Positions 13,187-22,131 of a stretch of DNA of 64,000 bases are shown in pieces. Below the pieces are notes generated by a model. The model did no database searches and was not told where the DNA came from. It saw only the letters and a list, made by a program, of their open reading frames with translations. This DNA comes from Neptuniibacter sp. 1_MG-2023. Lineage in GTDB: Bacteria > Pseudomonadota > Gammaproteobacteria > Pseudomonadales > Balneatricaceae. Made by a program: the position numbers and the translations under genes. How positions within the stretch are numbered: position 1 is the stretch's first letter; the number at the start of each line of letters is the position of its first letter. The stretch spans positions 1 through 64,000 of the forward strand of contig NZ_JAUOQR010000002.1 of assembly GCF_030547185.1 (NCBI RefSeq). The letters run 5' to 3'.

Positions 13187-13941
13187 AAACTATGGGGCTA
13201 TTGGCCTTTGCAAGGGCTTCCTATAAAGCATATCGATACGATTTTATGTTGTTTTCGATGTTAAGTATTTCTTCTGTTTTCTTACAATACGTTAGTTTGG
13301 CTTGTGTTTTATTGTATCTAAAGGTGTTGTCGGGGAGTATTTTTCCTTTACTTGAGCGTATTGGAGTATCACTCGATCCGGAACAAAACTTCTTGTCCAT
13401 TTTGTTTGTTGTTGCATTTATATTCGCATTTAGCTTAGCTACGTTCGTAGAGAACTTTGTGCGTTTGCGCGTATCAAAAGTTGCATTCTCGAAACGCGGT
13501 GAGGCCGATAGAAAAAATTGTGAAAATGTTCATGCTGGTAAGGCGTTACGAAGTCTATTTCTTGCGATAAGACCGTTTTGGGTAGTTGTATTTGGTTTTG
13601 TTGGTATTCTTATTTTGAATCCTTTTATTGCTGTTGTTGGGGTGGTGTTAATATCCTTCGGTGTGATTGTGTTTCGAAAAAAGAAAGTTGAAAACATTGA
13701 AGTGAAGTTAAGCAAGTACGATGTTGAAAAGGCTAGATATAAGGCTTTGAATTATAATAGGGCGGCCGGTGCAATAGTATTAGGTGTAGTTCTTATCTGG
13801 ATGGCTGAACAGGGTACGGGTTTGTACACAGCAATGGGTATTGTTGTAATTGGACGCATTGTTTTGACGAGTGCAGGGCAGTTGCTCACTCTTCTGCGTG
13901 ATGCAGAGGTTGCTCTTTTAATAAATGGAATAAAGAATTAA
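13183..13941 (+). CDS. Polytopic membrane protein resembling an ABC-exporter transmembrane domain without ATPase
   Basis: 252 residues with about five or six hydrophobic segments, roughly 22-46, 68-92, 126-146, 147-165, 190-208 and 212-232, separated by charged loops (RLRVSKVAFSKRGEADRKN; KKKVENIEVKLSKYDVEKAR). The layout recalls one transmembrane half of a type-IV ABC exporter, but there is no Walker A, ABC signature or nucleotide-binding domain here or nearby. It starts at TTG 13183 overlapping the wbpI stop, with AGGTG upstream; an ATG at 13192 is the alternative. It could be a divergent polysaccharide transporter component. Function not assigned. Confidence 0.7.
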   Translation: MKTMGLLAFARASYKAYRYDFMLFSMLSISSVFLQYVSLACVLLYLKVLSGSIFPLLERIGVSLDPEQNFLSILFVVAFIFAFSLATFVENFVRLRVSKVAFSKRGEADRKNCENVHAGKALRSLFLAIRPFWVVVFGFVGILILNPFIAVVGVVLISFGVIVFRKKKVENIEVKLSKYDVEKARYKALNYNRAAGAIVLGVVLIWMAEQGTGLYTAMGIVVIGRIVLTSAGQLLTLLRDAEVALLINGIKN

Positions 13942-13951
13942 GGGAAATGTT

Positions 13952-15445
13952 GTGAAACGAATATGTATGTTTGTGAGAAACCCCGTAGTTAAGGATGCAA
14001 GGGTCCTTAAAGAAGCGGAAACCCTCGTTAATCAGGGGTATGAGGTTTCTGTTGTTGGTGTGCAGTCTGGAGAGTTTTCAACAGAGTATGAAAAACTCCC
14101 TTCGGGAGTTGATGTTTATCGTGTAGATTCAAAAGTGTATGCATATGGGTTAGAGTTTTTTGTTAAAGTTTGTTTTTTTGTTTTACTAGCATTTGTCGTT
14201 TTATTTAACGCTCCTCTTGCTACCCTTTCGGGGTATTTTGAGCGTTTATTGGATTATACTATATCCGATTTTGGCTATGTGATGGCTTGTGCTTTTTATT
14301 TTTTCTTAATATTTTGGGGGCTTAAGAGTACTCTAAAAGCGGCTAAAAGGTATTTAAGGTATAGGCAAAGATATCTTAAACTTGATGAAGATAAAAATAA
14401 CAGCTCAGGGCTTTTGGTCCGATTTATAACAGCCACTAGATATCTGTTTAAAATTGTTAGCTACATTCGTTTATTTAAGCTAAGTGCTGTGGCATTGTTT
14501 TTAAGAAAAAATGGCGCAATTTATGGTCATTATGCGGGGAGCAAGCCTCTTCTACCAGCTTTAAAGCCTGATGTAATACATGCTCATGATATATCTACTT
14601 TACCTTTAGGGGTCGCGTTCTCCAAAAAGTATGGTATTCCACTTATATACGACGCTCATGAATTATATGAGGATGCTGTTGGTGTGATGCCGGTTACCAA
14701 ATTACTGTATAAGTGTATTCATTGGTTTTCACAGAAACATGTTGATGGTTTTATTACTATTAGTGAGAGTTTTTCTGAAATCTATAAAAAAAGATACCCT
14801 TTACTACCTAATGCACTAGTAGTGATGAATGCAACCCGTTATGTAGGTGAAACTCAATACGACGGTCGTTTACATAAAGCAACCGGGTTGTCCAGTGAAA
14901 CTAAAATTATTTTATTTCAAGGTGGCTTTACGGATCATCGAGGTATAAATAACTTACTTTTAGCATCAAAGTACCTTAAAAATAACTGGTGTTTAGTTTT
15001 TATGGGGTGGGGTAAGCTTCAAGATAAAATCGAAGAGCAGGCAAGAAAAACCCCTAATAAAGTTAAATGCATAGACGCTGCACCACAGAGCGAATTGGCT
15101 TGTTGGACATCTGGTGCAACTGTCGGTGTTATTCCATATGAAGATCATGGATTAAATCACAAGTATTGTACACCGAATAAACTGTGGGAATATCCTAATG
15201 CAGCAGTTCCTATAATGGCCTCGCCGAGGGTTGAACTCAGTAGGATAGTTACTAGTAATGGTATAGGTGAAATTTTTGAAGAACCTGTAATCCCAAGTGA
15301 ATTTGCAATCCATTTAATGCTAAGTGATGAAAAAATTCAGTTGTATAAAAATAATTGTCGAGTGTTTGCAAAAGAACAGTCTTGGGGAAAATATGAAAAG
15401 GGCTTGGTCTCGCTTTATGATGATATATTGCGGAATAAAGCTTGA
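13952..15445 (+). CDS. Glycosyltransferase family 4 protein with inserted membrane segments
   Basis: Predicted cytoplasmic-face transferase adding a sugar to the lipid-linked repeat unit. 497 residues, about 100 more than an ordinary GT4. The N-terminal Rossmann half (KRICMFVRNPVVKDARVLKE) is interrupted at about residues 68-130 by two strongly hydrophobic segments, then resumes (DVIHAHDISTLPLG, YDAHELYEDAVG). The C-terminal half has ILFQGGFTDHRGINNLL and a nucleotide-sugar-binding area near HKYCTPNKLWEYPNA. GTG start with AAGGGA upstream. Donor and acceptor unknown. Confidence 0.85.
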   Translation: MKRICMFVRNPVVKDARVLKEAETLVNQGYEVSVVGVQSGEFSTEYEKLPSGVDVYRVDSKVYAYGLEFFVKVCFFVLLAFVVLFNAPLATLSGYFERLLDYTISDFGYVMACAFYFFLIFWGLKSTLKAAKRYLRYRQRYLKLDEDKNNSSGLLVRFITATRYLFKIVSYIRLFKLSAVALFLRKNGAIYGHYAGSKPLLPALKPDVIHAHDISTLPLGVAFSKKYGIPLIYDAHELYEDAVGVMPVTKLLYKCIHWFSQKHVDGFITISESFSEIYKKRYPLLPNALVVMNATRYVGETQYDGRLHKATGLSSETKIILFQGGFTDHRGINNLLLASKYLKNNWCLVFMGWGKLQDKIEEQARKTPNKVKCIDAAPQSELACWTSGATVGVIPYEDHGLNHKYCTPNKLWEYPNAAVPIMASPRVELSRIVTSNGIGEIFEEPVIPSEFAIHLMLSDEKIQLYKNNCRVFAKEQSWGKYEKGLVSLYDDILRNKA

Positions 15446-15472
15446 GGCTTGCTATAACTTTTCACAGATGAG

Positions 15473-16675
15473 ATGTATTTTAAGGTGAGAATTCTTGTCA
15501 TTAGTTTGTATTTTCGACCAGACCTTTCCGCCGGGTCTTTTCGCATGACTGCTTTCGTGGATGCATTATCATCTATGTTGCCTCAAGATTGTGTGATTGA
15601 TGTGGTTACAACTGCGCCTAACCGTTATTCAAGCTATAGTGCTGATTTTTTAACGGTTGAGAAAGTAGGTAACGTGAATATTCATCGTATTGAAATCCCT
15701 CAACACAAAAGCGGTATGGTAGATCAGTCATTTGCTTATCTACGTTTTATGTATGGTGTATTTAAATACATAAAAGGTAAAAAATATGATTTGGTATTTG
15801 GAAGCTCGTCAAGATTGATGACTGCATTTAGTTCCGCTTTGATAGCTACATTCAAAGGGAGCATGCTTTGTTTAGATATAAGAGACCCCTTTGTTGATAC
15901 CATTGTTGATGTTTTACCTAAGCGGTTTAAGTGGGCACTTAAATACCCTTTAAGCTGTATTGAACGATGGGCATTTAGTAGGGCTGGCTGGGTTAACTTG
16001 GTTTCGCCTGGTTTTGTTCCTTATTATTTGGACCAGTACCCTAGTGTTTTATTCAAAACTTATACTAATGGTATTGATGCGGAATTTATGACGCAAGGCT
16101 ACTCCTCTGAAAGGAGCAGAACATTTAATAAAGGAAATATTTTAACGATTCTTTATGCAGGTAATATTGGTTATGGGCAGGGGTTAGATCATATTATTCC
16201 AGAGATGGCGATTAGGCTGAGAGGGAAAGCAGTCATTAAAATCATTGGCGATGGTGGCCGGTCAAATTGTTTGTTGGATGCGTTGCAGAGAAAGCAATGT
16301 GATAATGTACTAATGATAAAACCATTAAGTAGAACAGAGTTGCTTAAAGAGTATCAAGATGCAGATGTATTGTTTTTGCATTTAAATAATTTGCCTGTCT
16401 TTCTGAAGGCTTTGCCTTCAAAAATATTCGAGTATGCTGCCTTAGGTAAACCCATTTTGGCTGGTGTGGAAGGTTACCCTGCGGAGTTTATTAACAATAA
16501 TATAACCAATGCTCAAGTTTTTGAGCCATGTAATTCGCAGGCTGCTCTGGATGGATTGGATTGTTTAGAGATTGCCAATATTCGAAGAGATGAATTTATT
16601 AATCAGTTTTCCAGAGAAAAGATTATGACAGAAATGGCCAAAGACGTGATGCTATTAGTAAATTCTAGGTCATGA
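15473..16675 (+). CDS. Glycosyltransferase family 4 protein (WbuB-like)
   Basis: 400 residues with the GT-B layout: N-terminal VRILVISLYFRPDLSAGSFR, middle LCLDIRDPFVDTIVDVLP, then the C-terminal donor site ILYAGNIGYGQGLDHIIPE and PSKIFEYAALGKPILAG. It resembles O-antigen GT4 enzymes of the WbuB/WbpH-J group; the transferred sugar cannot be read from sequence. ATG 15473 is used; GTG 15485 would remove four residues. It overlaps the next gene by 4 bp (ATGA). Confidence 0.87.
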   Translation: MYFKVRILVISLYFRPDLSAGSFRMTAFVDALSSMLPQDCVIDVVTTAPNRYSSYSADFLTVEKVGNVNIHRIEIPQHKSGMVDQSFAYLRFMYGVFKYIKGKKYDLVFGSSSRLMTAFSSALIATFKGSMLCLDIRDPFVDTIVDVLPKRFKWALKYPLSCIERWAFSRAGWVNLVSPGFVPYYLDQYPSVLFKTYTNGIDAEFMTQGYSSERSRTFNKGNILTILYAGNIGYGQGLDHIIPEMAIRLRGKAVIKIIGDGGRSNCLLDALQRKQCDNVLMIKPLSRTELLKEYQDADVLFLHLNNLPVFLKALPSKIFEYAALGKPILAGVEGYPAEFINNNITNAQVFEPCNSQAALDGLDCLEIANIRRDEFINQFSREKIMTEMAKDVMLLVNSRS

Positions 16676-17613
16676 AAACTATTTTATTAACTGGTGCTAA
16701 TGGGTTCGTTGGATCTGCCATTTATGATGCATTAGCCTCATCAACTTTATATAACGTTATTCCTGTTGTTAGGAAAGGCTCTATTATAGATATTGACGGA
16801 GTTAAGTTTGTAGATGATTTTGATGCCAATAGTGATTGGAGGGGGCTATTAGAAGGTATCGATATTGTTATTCATACTGCAGGAAAAGCAGGTGATGGGA
16901 CAACTGGAAGTCTTGAAAGTTATAGAGCTGTAAATACAGCAGCCACCTTAAATCTTGCTCAACAGGCAGCGATGGCAGGTGTAGATAGATTTGTATTTAT
17001 TAGTTCATTAAAGGTTAATGGCGAAACGACAGCTATGAATGATCCAATTACCGAGCATACACCGGCAGAACCTGTTGGTGCGTATGCGGTATCAAAACAT
17101 GAAGCTGAGATAGGGTTAAATCATATAGCAGCTAATTCTAGCTTAGATGTAGTAACGATTCGCCCCCCTATGGTCTATGGTCAGAATGCGAAAGGCAACT
17201 TTTCTGCTCTTGTTGCGCTTATTAAGAGACGGTACCCACTCCCGTTTGGCATGATTCATAACCTCCGCTCATTTGTGTCGATAGACAACCTTACTGACTT
17301 TATTCTTACTGCTCTTGAGCATCCTTCTGCTCCGAAGGGGGTGTTGTTTGTTTCAGATGGTGAAGATGTGTCTACTACGGATCTTATGTGTCGCCTAGCT
17401 GATGCTATCAAGTCTCCATTATGCCTTTTTCCAGTCCCAGTCCCTGTCATGTTATTAATAGCTGCAGCTTTTGGGAAAAAAAATGTGATGAGAAGTTTAA
17501 CTGGTTCTTTTCAGGTTGATATTACGGGTACATGTGAAAGGTTGAATTGGAAGCCTACCATAAGTATGGAAAAGGGATTAGCCTATTTGGCAAGTAAGGA
17601 GTTACATAAATGA
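16672..17613 (+). CDS. NAD-dependent epimerase/dehydratase, WbpV/WbpK-like 4-keto-sugar reductase
   Basis: Extended SDR of 313 residues. The cofactor motif is ILLTGANGFVGSAIYDAL, the Ser/Tyr/Lys active site is seen in FVFISSLKVNGE and YAVSKHEAE, and IRPPMVYGQNAKGNF follows. In Pseudomonas O-antigen clusters relatives of this type reduce UDP-4-keto-6-deoxy-GlcNAc (made by WbpM) to UDP-QuiNAc or UDP-FucNAc. A WbpM homologue closes this cluster at 28701-30629 and a PglC-type transferase follows directly, which fits. Stereochemistry is not predictable. It overlaps both neighbours by 4 bp. Confidence 0.82.
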   Translation: MKTILLTGANGFVGSAIYDALASSTLYNVIPVVRKGSIIDIDGVKFVDDFDANSDWRGLLEGIDIVIHTAGKAGDGTTGSLESYRAVNTAATLNLAQQAAMAGVDRFVFISSLKVNGETTAMNDPITEHTPAEPVGAYAVSKHEAEIGLNHIAANSSLDVVTIRPPMVYGQNAKGNFSALVALIKRRYPLPFGMIHNLRSFVSIDNLTDFILTALEHPSAPKGVLFVSDGEDVSTTDLMCRLADAIKSPLCLFPVPVPVMLLIAAAFGKKNVMRSLTGSFQVDITGTCERLNWKPTISMEKGLAYLASKELHK

Positions 17614-18164
17614 TTCGCTTTTTAGATGTAATGATTTCTTTGATAGGTGTTTTTTTTCTATTTCCTCTATTTATACTACTTTTTATTATGGGCCTTTTTG
17701 ATACAGGGTCCCCTTTGTTCTTTCAAGAACGTGTAGGTAAAAATGAGAAAGCATTTATCCTTGTTAAGTTTAGAACCATGAAAAAAAATTCTACATCTGT
17801 CGCTACTCATTTGATGAATATAAATGCGGTAACTAGATTTGGACATTTCCTGCGGAAAAGTAAATTAGATGAATTGCCACAGTTATGGAATGTGCTGAGA
17901 GGTGATATGAGTTTGGTAGGGCCGCGTCCAGGGCTTTTTAATCAACCTGAGTTGATATCTGAACGACGGGCTTGTGGTGTATATAGTGTGAGGCCAGGGA
18001 TTACGGGGCTATCCCAAATTTCAGGTATTGATATGTCTACCCCATGCCTGATTGCTAAAACAGACAAAAGAATGATAGATGAATTAACACTCGTTAGCTA
18101 CGTTGGAATTCTTTTTAAAACGCTCATGGGGGCGGGTAGCGGAGATCGTATAAAAGCCGACTAA
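17610..18164 (+). CDS. Monotopic phosphoglycosyl transferase (PglC/WcaJ-C family) starting the repeat unit
   Basis: Moves a phospho-sugar from a UDP-sugar to undecaprenyl phosphate. 184 residues, the minimal PglC size. The N-terminal reentrant hydrophobic segment covers residues 1-28, followed by [21 protein letters not shown]. The catalytic Asp-Glu pair is in [20 protein letters not shown], then PRP and [13 protein letters not shown]. Placed right after the WbpV/K-like reductase, it probably uses UDP-QuiNAc or UDP-FucNAc. An A8 run lies near 17780. Confidence 0.9.
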   Translation: MIRFLDVMISLIGVFFLFPLFILLFIMGLFDTGSPLFFQERVGKNEKAFILVKFRTMKKNSTSVATHLMNINAVTRFGHFLRKSKLDELPQLWNVLRGDMSLVGPRPGLFNQPELISERRACGVYSVRPGITGLSQISGIDMSTPCLIAKTDKRMIDELTLVSYVGILFKTLMGAGSGDRIKAD

Positions 18165-18237
18165 AAATTCGAGTTAGAATTTTTTCTAGTTTATTGCTTA
18201 TAGTAATAAAGAAAGTATTTACTAAAAAGTATAAATA

Positions 18238-19884
18238 GTGCTTTTATACTATTTATTGAATGATAGTTTACTATTTGCCATGTTCAGGCTAGGTATTGGT
18301 TTTTTTATGCTGCAGGATTTTAGTTTAAAGAGGTTGATGAGCGAAGTTAAGAGGCTGGAATGCTCTCTTAATATTAGTCGTTTTAGATTAGATGGATTGA
18401 ATTATTGGCCGCTTATTCGCTTCCAAATGAATTATTATAGGAAGTACTCACAGTGGAGCTATAAGAGCGTATATAAAGTCGGTGCTGTTTCAGTAATTAT
18501 GTTGGCGTCAATTATTGTATTGAATTTTCTTCGCTTTTACCTTTTATCTCTAACTAGTAGAAAGCCAAGGTTTGTGAAACCAGTCGATGATTGTACAAAT
18601 GACTATTCGTGTTTGGAACAACGAGATGTATTGATAGTTGCTTTAAATAAAGAGCATCACGCAATTGTAGGAGGTAAACGAGCAGCCCCGTTGATGGATG
18701 GTATAGCTTTGTCACTGCCTGACCAGAGTTACTATAAGCTTGTTTTGGGGGCTTCAGAAGAAGAATTGAATTCTTTATTGATAGGAGGTGGTAGCCTCAG
18801 TTACCAGCGAGCAGTAAAAAGAAGGTTTGAAAACTCTTACCGCCAACCAAAAAGTTTAAGTAAGCTGTACGATACGTTAAAAGTCCTGATTAGGTGTTGG
18901 TTGGTAGAACGCAAGTTAGGTCAAACTGGATTGAAAGTTAATCCAGAAGAGCTTTTATATCGTTTAGATATGATTCAAGCTCAGAAGCAAGAATTTATGT
19001 CTTTTCTTCGGTCTTTGTCACCTAAAGTGGTATACCTGACGAGTTATACGGGTCGTACTTTTATTGTTGCAGCAGCTAAGGAACTTGGAATACCTGTTGT
19101 CGATGTTCAACATGGGGGAATGCATCGTTTTAATGTGGCATGTACACATTGGAATTATGTACCGGAGGAAGGGTATGAGCTTTTACCTGATTTTTTTTGG
19201 TGTTGGGATGGCAGTGTTGCACAGATGGTTAATGATACAATTAGTCACCATCATCAAGCCATAAGCGGGGGGAATCCTGGATATCATTTCTGGTGTTTTG
19301 GGCATGATATTGTTAAAGAAAACATGTCGGATGAGATTGTGGCAGGGATAGAGAAAGTGCAACTGCTTTCAGAGGAAAAGCCCATTGTTCTTGTTGCGTT
19401 GCAGTATGGAAAGGATGAGCTTTTAGATTCGCATGTTATTGAAGTATTCCGAGAAACACGTAACGACTATCAATGGCTATTTCGTATGCACCCTATGGGG
19501 CTTGATAGAAAAGATGAGCTATTAGATATTTTGGAAGGATCCGTGGATGTGGGGTTAGTAGATTGGGCAAGTAGTATACCTTTACCATATTTATTGATGG
19601 GTACTAGCTTTCTTCTAACAAAGTCATCTACTATCTCTAGGGAGGCTATCCCTTTCGGCATTAAATCGGTGTTTTGGTCTAAAAAAGGGGCTGAGATACA
19701 TCATGATATAGTTGAGGATGGTGGTGCTGCAGTTGCTTTGAACTCCGGCGAGTTAAAAGAAATTTTATGTTCAAATGACTATATTTTAGAAAAACAGTTC
19801 GAATTATCTAATGTTGGCAAGCAGGTGTCATCGACATTGGAATATTTGAACAACTTATTCATGAATAATCGGGGTACAAAGTGA
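18238..19884 (+). CDS. Putative surface-carbohydrate glycosyltransferase (GT-B-like, QHG motif), unassigned
   Basis: 548 residues as drawn. One membrane segment lies near 80-103, followed by a soluble part. VVYLTSYTGRTFIVAAAKEL, PVVDVQHGGMHRF and FLLTKSSTISREAIPFGI resemble the QHG and C-terminal donor-site motifs of GT-B-fold capsule and CDP-glycerol-type transferases. Position between the initiating transferase and the pse genes suggests it may add the nonulosonic acid, but this is inference. Start uncertain: GTG 18238 has no ribosome site; ATG 18307 or 18337 (AGAGG just upstream) would drop the first 23 or 33 residues. Confidence 0.7.
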   Translation: MLLYYLLNDSLLFAMFRLGIGFFMLQDFSLKRLMSEVKRLECSLNISRFRLDGLNYWPLIRFQMNYYRKYSQWSYKSVYKVGAVSVIMLASIIVLNFLRFYLLSLTSRKPRFVKPVDDCTNDYSCLEQRDVLIVALNKEHHAIVGGKRAAPLMDGIALSLPDQSYYKLVLGASEEELNSLLIGGGSLSYQRAVKRRFENSYRQPKSLSKLYDTLKVLIRCWLVERKLGQTGLKVNPEELLYRLDMIQAQKQEFMSFLRSLSPKVVYLTSYTGRTFIVAAAKELGIPVVDVQHGGMHRFNVACTHWNYVPEEGYELLPDFFWCWDGSVAQMVNDTISHHHQAISGGNPGYHFWCFGHDIVKENMSDEIVAGIEKVQLLSEEKPIVLVALQYGKDELLDSHVIEVFRETRNDYQWLFRMHPMGLDRKDELLDILEGSVDVGLVDWASSIPLPYLLMGTSFLLTKSSTISREAIPFGIKSVFWSKKGAEIHHDIVEDGGAAVALNSGELKEILCSNDYILEKQFELSNVGKQVSSTLEYLNNLFMNNRGTK

Positions 19885-20929
19885 GATTTAACGCATCCGG
19901 ACAGACTCCAGATCTTAGCTTTTTAAAAAATAAAGCAGTTCTTATTACTGGTGGTACAGGTACTTTTGGTAAAGCATTAGTGAAAATGCTTGTTACACAA
20001 ACTAAAGTTTCTAGAATTGTGATTTACTCACGGGATGAGTTTAAACAATATAAAATGGAGCAAGAGTTTCCTCATGACAAATACCCTATGCTGCGTTTTT
20101 TTATAGGTGATGTTCGTGATGAAAAACGGTTAACTATGGCACTAGCCGGTGTCAATTATGTTTTTCACGCTGCAGCGATTAAACATGTGCCCATTGCTGA
20201 ATATAACCCTTTTGAGTGTATTAAAACAAATGTGATAGGCGCTGAAAATGTTGTTACGGCCAGTATCGCCGCTGGAGTGGAAAAAGTAGTTGCTCTTTCC
20301 ACCGATAAAGCGGTATCCCCTATCAATTTATATGGAGCATCGAAGTTAGCTTCAGATAAGATTTTTGTTGCAGCTAACCATATGGGAAAACCTCAGGGTA
20401 CAATATTTTCAGTTGTTAGATATGGAAACGTTGTCGGTTCTAGAGGAAGTGTCATTCCATTCTTTCATGATTTAATTGCTAAAGGGGAAACAGCTCTTCC
20501 TATAACTGATGATAGGATGACACGTTTTTTTATCACAGCAGAAGAAGGTGTCAATTTTTCTCTTTCTAGTCTTGATATGATGAGGGGAGGGGAGGGGAGG
20601 TGTTTGTTCCTAAGTTGCCAAGTGCGAAAGTGATCGATATTGCCCGCTTGATGCTGCCTGATGGTGATCATAAAATAGTTGGGATGCGTCCAGGTGAAAA
20701 GTTGCATGAAGCCATGATTAGTGAGGGTGATGCTATGACTTCTGTTGAACTTGATGATCGATATGTAATTGAGTCTAATATTAGAAGTTCAGGGCATTAT
20801 TCTTATAGAGAGAATGGTGCAAAGCCAGTTGATGAGTTGTTCTGTTATTCTAGCGATAATAATGATGATTGGTTCAGCGATACTGACTTGCTAGATTTAA
20901 TTCAAGTTGCCACGAAGGGATGTGAGTGA
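19881..20929 (+). pseudogene. pseB: UDP-GlcNAc 4,6-dehydratase (inverting) PseB, frameshifted
   Basis: First step of pseudaminic acid synthesis. The first frame (19881-20633, GTG start overlapping the previous stop) carries LITGGTGTFGKALVKML and the catalytic STDKAVSPINLYGASK, then ends abnormally with GEGRCLFLSCQVRK. The second frame (from 20600) resumes the PseB C-terminus: FVPKLPSAKVIDIARL, VGMRPGEKLHEAMIS. The break is at three tandem GGGGA units (20584-20598); two units would give an uninterrupted MMRGGEVFVPK. As read the product is a 250-residue truncation. It may be a phase-OFF state, a decayed gene or an assembly error. Confidence 0.88.
20584..20598 (+). repeat. GGGGA x3 tandem repeat at the pseB frameshift
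   Basis: Three perfect copies of GGGGA, followed by GGTGTTTG. Removing one 5-bp copy restores the pseB frame; five copies would also be in frame. Copy-number slippage here would switch the gene on and off. Confidence 0.9.
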
Positions 20930-22131
20930 ATAGTTACTTGAATGCATATGGTCGACAATATATAGATGACGATGATATAGCGGCGGTTGAAAAAGTATTA
21001 CGTGGTGACTTTCTTACTGGTGGACCTACTGCACTAGAGCTTGAAAGAGAAATAGCTGAAGAGCTGGGTGTTACATTTGTTTCTCTATGTAATAGTGGCA
21101 CATCTGCGCTACATCTTGCGTTATTATCACTAAGTGTTGATAGTGCATGGACTGTATTTGTACCCGCTATCTCATTTGTTGCTACAGCAAATGCGGCCAG
21201 AATGTGTGGTGCTAATGTTGAGTTTGTTGATGTGGACCCTGATACGGGGTTGATGACACCGGAGACGTTAAGGTGCTGTGTTACTAATTGGATAGAACAT
21301 GGAGGTAGTGGGCCCGTTGCAGTAGTTCCGGTTCACTTGGCAGGTCAAACGGTTTTACTTGAAGAAATCTATGATGAAGCTAAGGTCTATGATGCAAAGG
21401 TTATTATAGATGCTTGTCATGCTTTTGGTACAACTCAAAAAACAGTAGATGGCAGCTATGCTGTAGGTGATTGCCGATTTGCTGATGCAGAAGTTTTCTC
21501 TTTTCATCCTGTGAAAAATATTGCCATGGGAGAAGGAGGGGCTGTTACGACTAACACTCAAGAAATTGCAGAAAAAGTTAAATTATTATGTTCCCATGGC
21601 ATAACGAAAGATAGTGATAAGTTTGAAAGTGAGTTTGAACAGGAAGGCATACCGCCTTGGTATTACGAAATGCAGGAGCTTGGTTTTAACTATCGAATTA
21701 CCGATATTCAGGCTGCTTTGGGGATTTCACAGTTAAAAAAGTTACCGTTATTCAAAAATAAAAGAGCCGAACTAGTCGAGCGTTATCGTGTTTTACTGGG
21801 TAATAGGGTTGGTTCAACCATCAAGACTATGCCACATGTTTACGGCTGTGAAGCTATGTGGCATTTGATGGTGGTTTTGATTGATTTTTCTACAACGGTG
21901 AGAACTAAAACTGAATTAATGAAGGCCTTGCAAAAACAAGGTATCGGGAGTCAAGTTCATTACATCCCTATTTATCAGCATCCTTACTATCGTAAATTAA
22001 AAGGTTTTATTCGTCTTCCAGGGGCTGAGTTATATTATTCTCGGACGCTAAGCCTTCCTTTACATCCTAATATGAAGGTTAGAGATGTGGATCTTGTTGT
22101 GAGTGCGTTACTAAAAGAGTTGGAGTTGTAA
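20926..22131 (+). CDS. pseC: UDP-4-keto-sugar aminotransferase PseC
   Basis: PLP enzyme that aminates C4 of UDP-2-acetamido-2,6-dideoxy-L-arabino-hexos-4-ulose in pseudaminic acid synthesis. 401 residues. The PLP Lys is K197 in FSFHPVKNIAMGEGGAVTTN. Other marks are LCNSGTSALHLALLSL, IDACHAFGT, NYRITDIQAALGISQL and QVHYIPIYQHPYY, typical of PseC. GTG start overlaps the pseB stop (GTGA), so translation may depend on ribosomes finishing pseB, and the frameshift could lower its expression. Confidence 0.93.
   Translation: MNSYLNAYGRQYIDDDDIAAVEKVLRGDFLTGGPTALELEREIAEELGVTFVSLCNSGTSALHLALLSLSVDSAWTVFVPAISFVATANAARMCGANVEFVDVDPDTGLMTPETLRCCVTNWIEHGGSGPVAVVPVHLAGQTVLLEEIYDEAKVYDAKVIIDACHAFGTTQKTVDGSYAVGDCRFADAEVFSFHPVKNIAMGEGGAVTTNTQEIAEKVKLLCSHGITKDSDKFESEFEQEGIPPWYYEMQELGFNYRITDIQAALGISQLKKLPLFKNKRAELVERYRVLLGNRVGSTIKTMPHVYGCEAMWHLMVVLIDFSTTVRTKTELMKALQKQGIGSQVHYIPIYQHPYYRKLKGFIRLPGAELYYSRTLSLPLHPNMKVRDVDLVVSALLKELEL

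Noticed and set aside
20584-20633. Programmed -1 ribosomal frameshift in pseB, helped by the purine-rich Shine-Dalgarno-like tract
   Set aside because: The needed shift is -1, but no good slippery heptamer lies between the tract and the stop, and a late shift would lose conserved residues. One extra GGGGA unit explains the break better.
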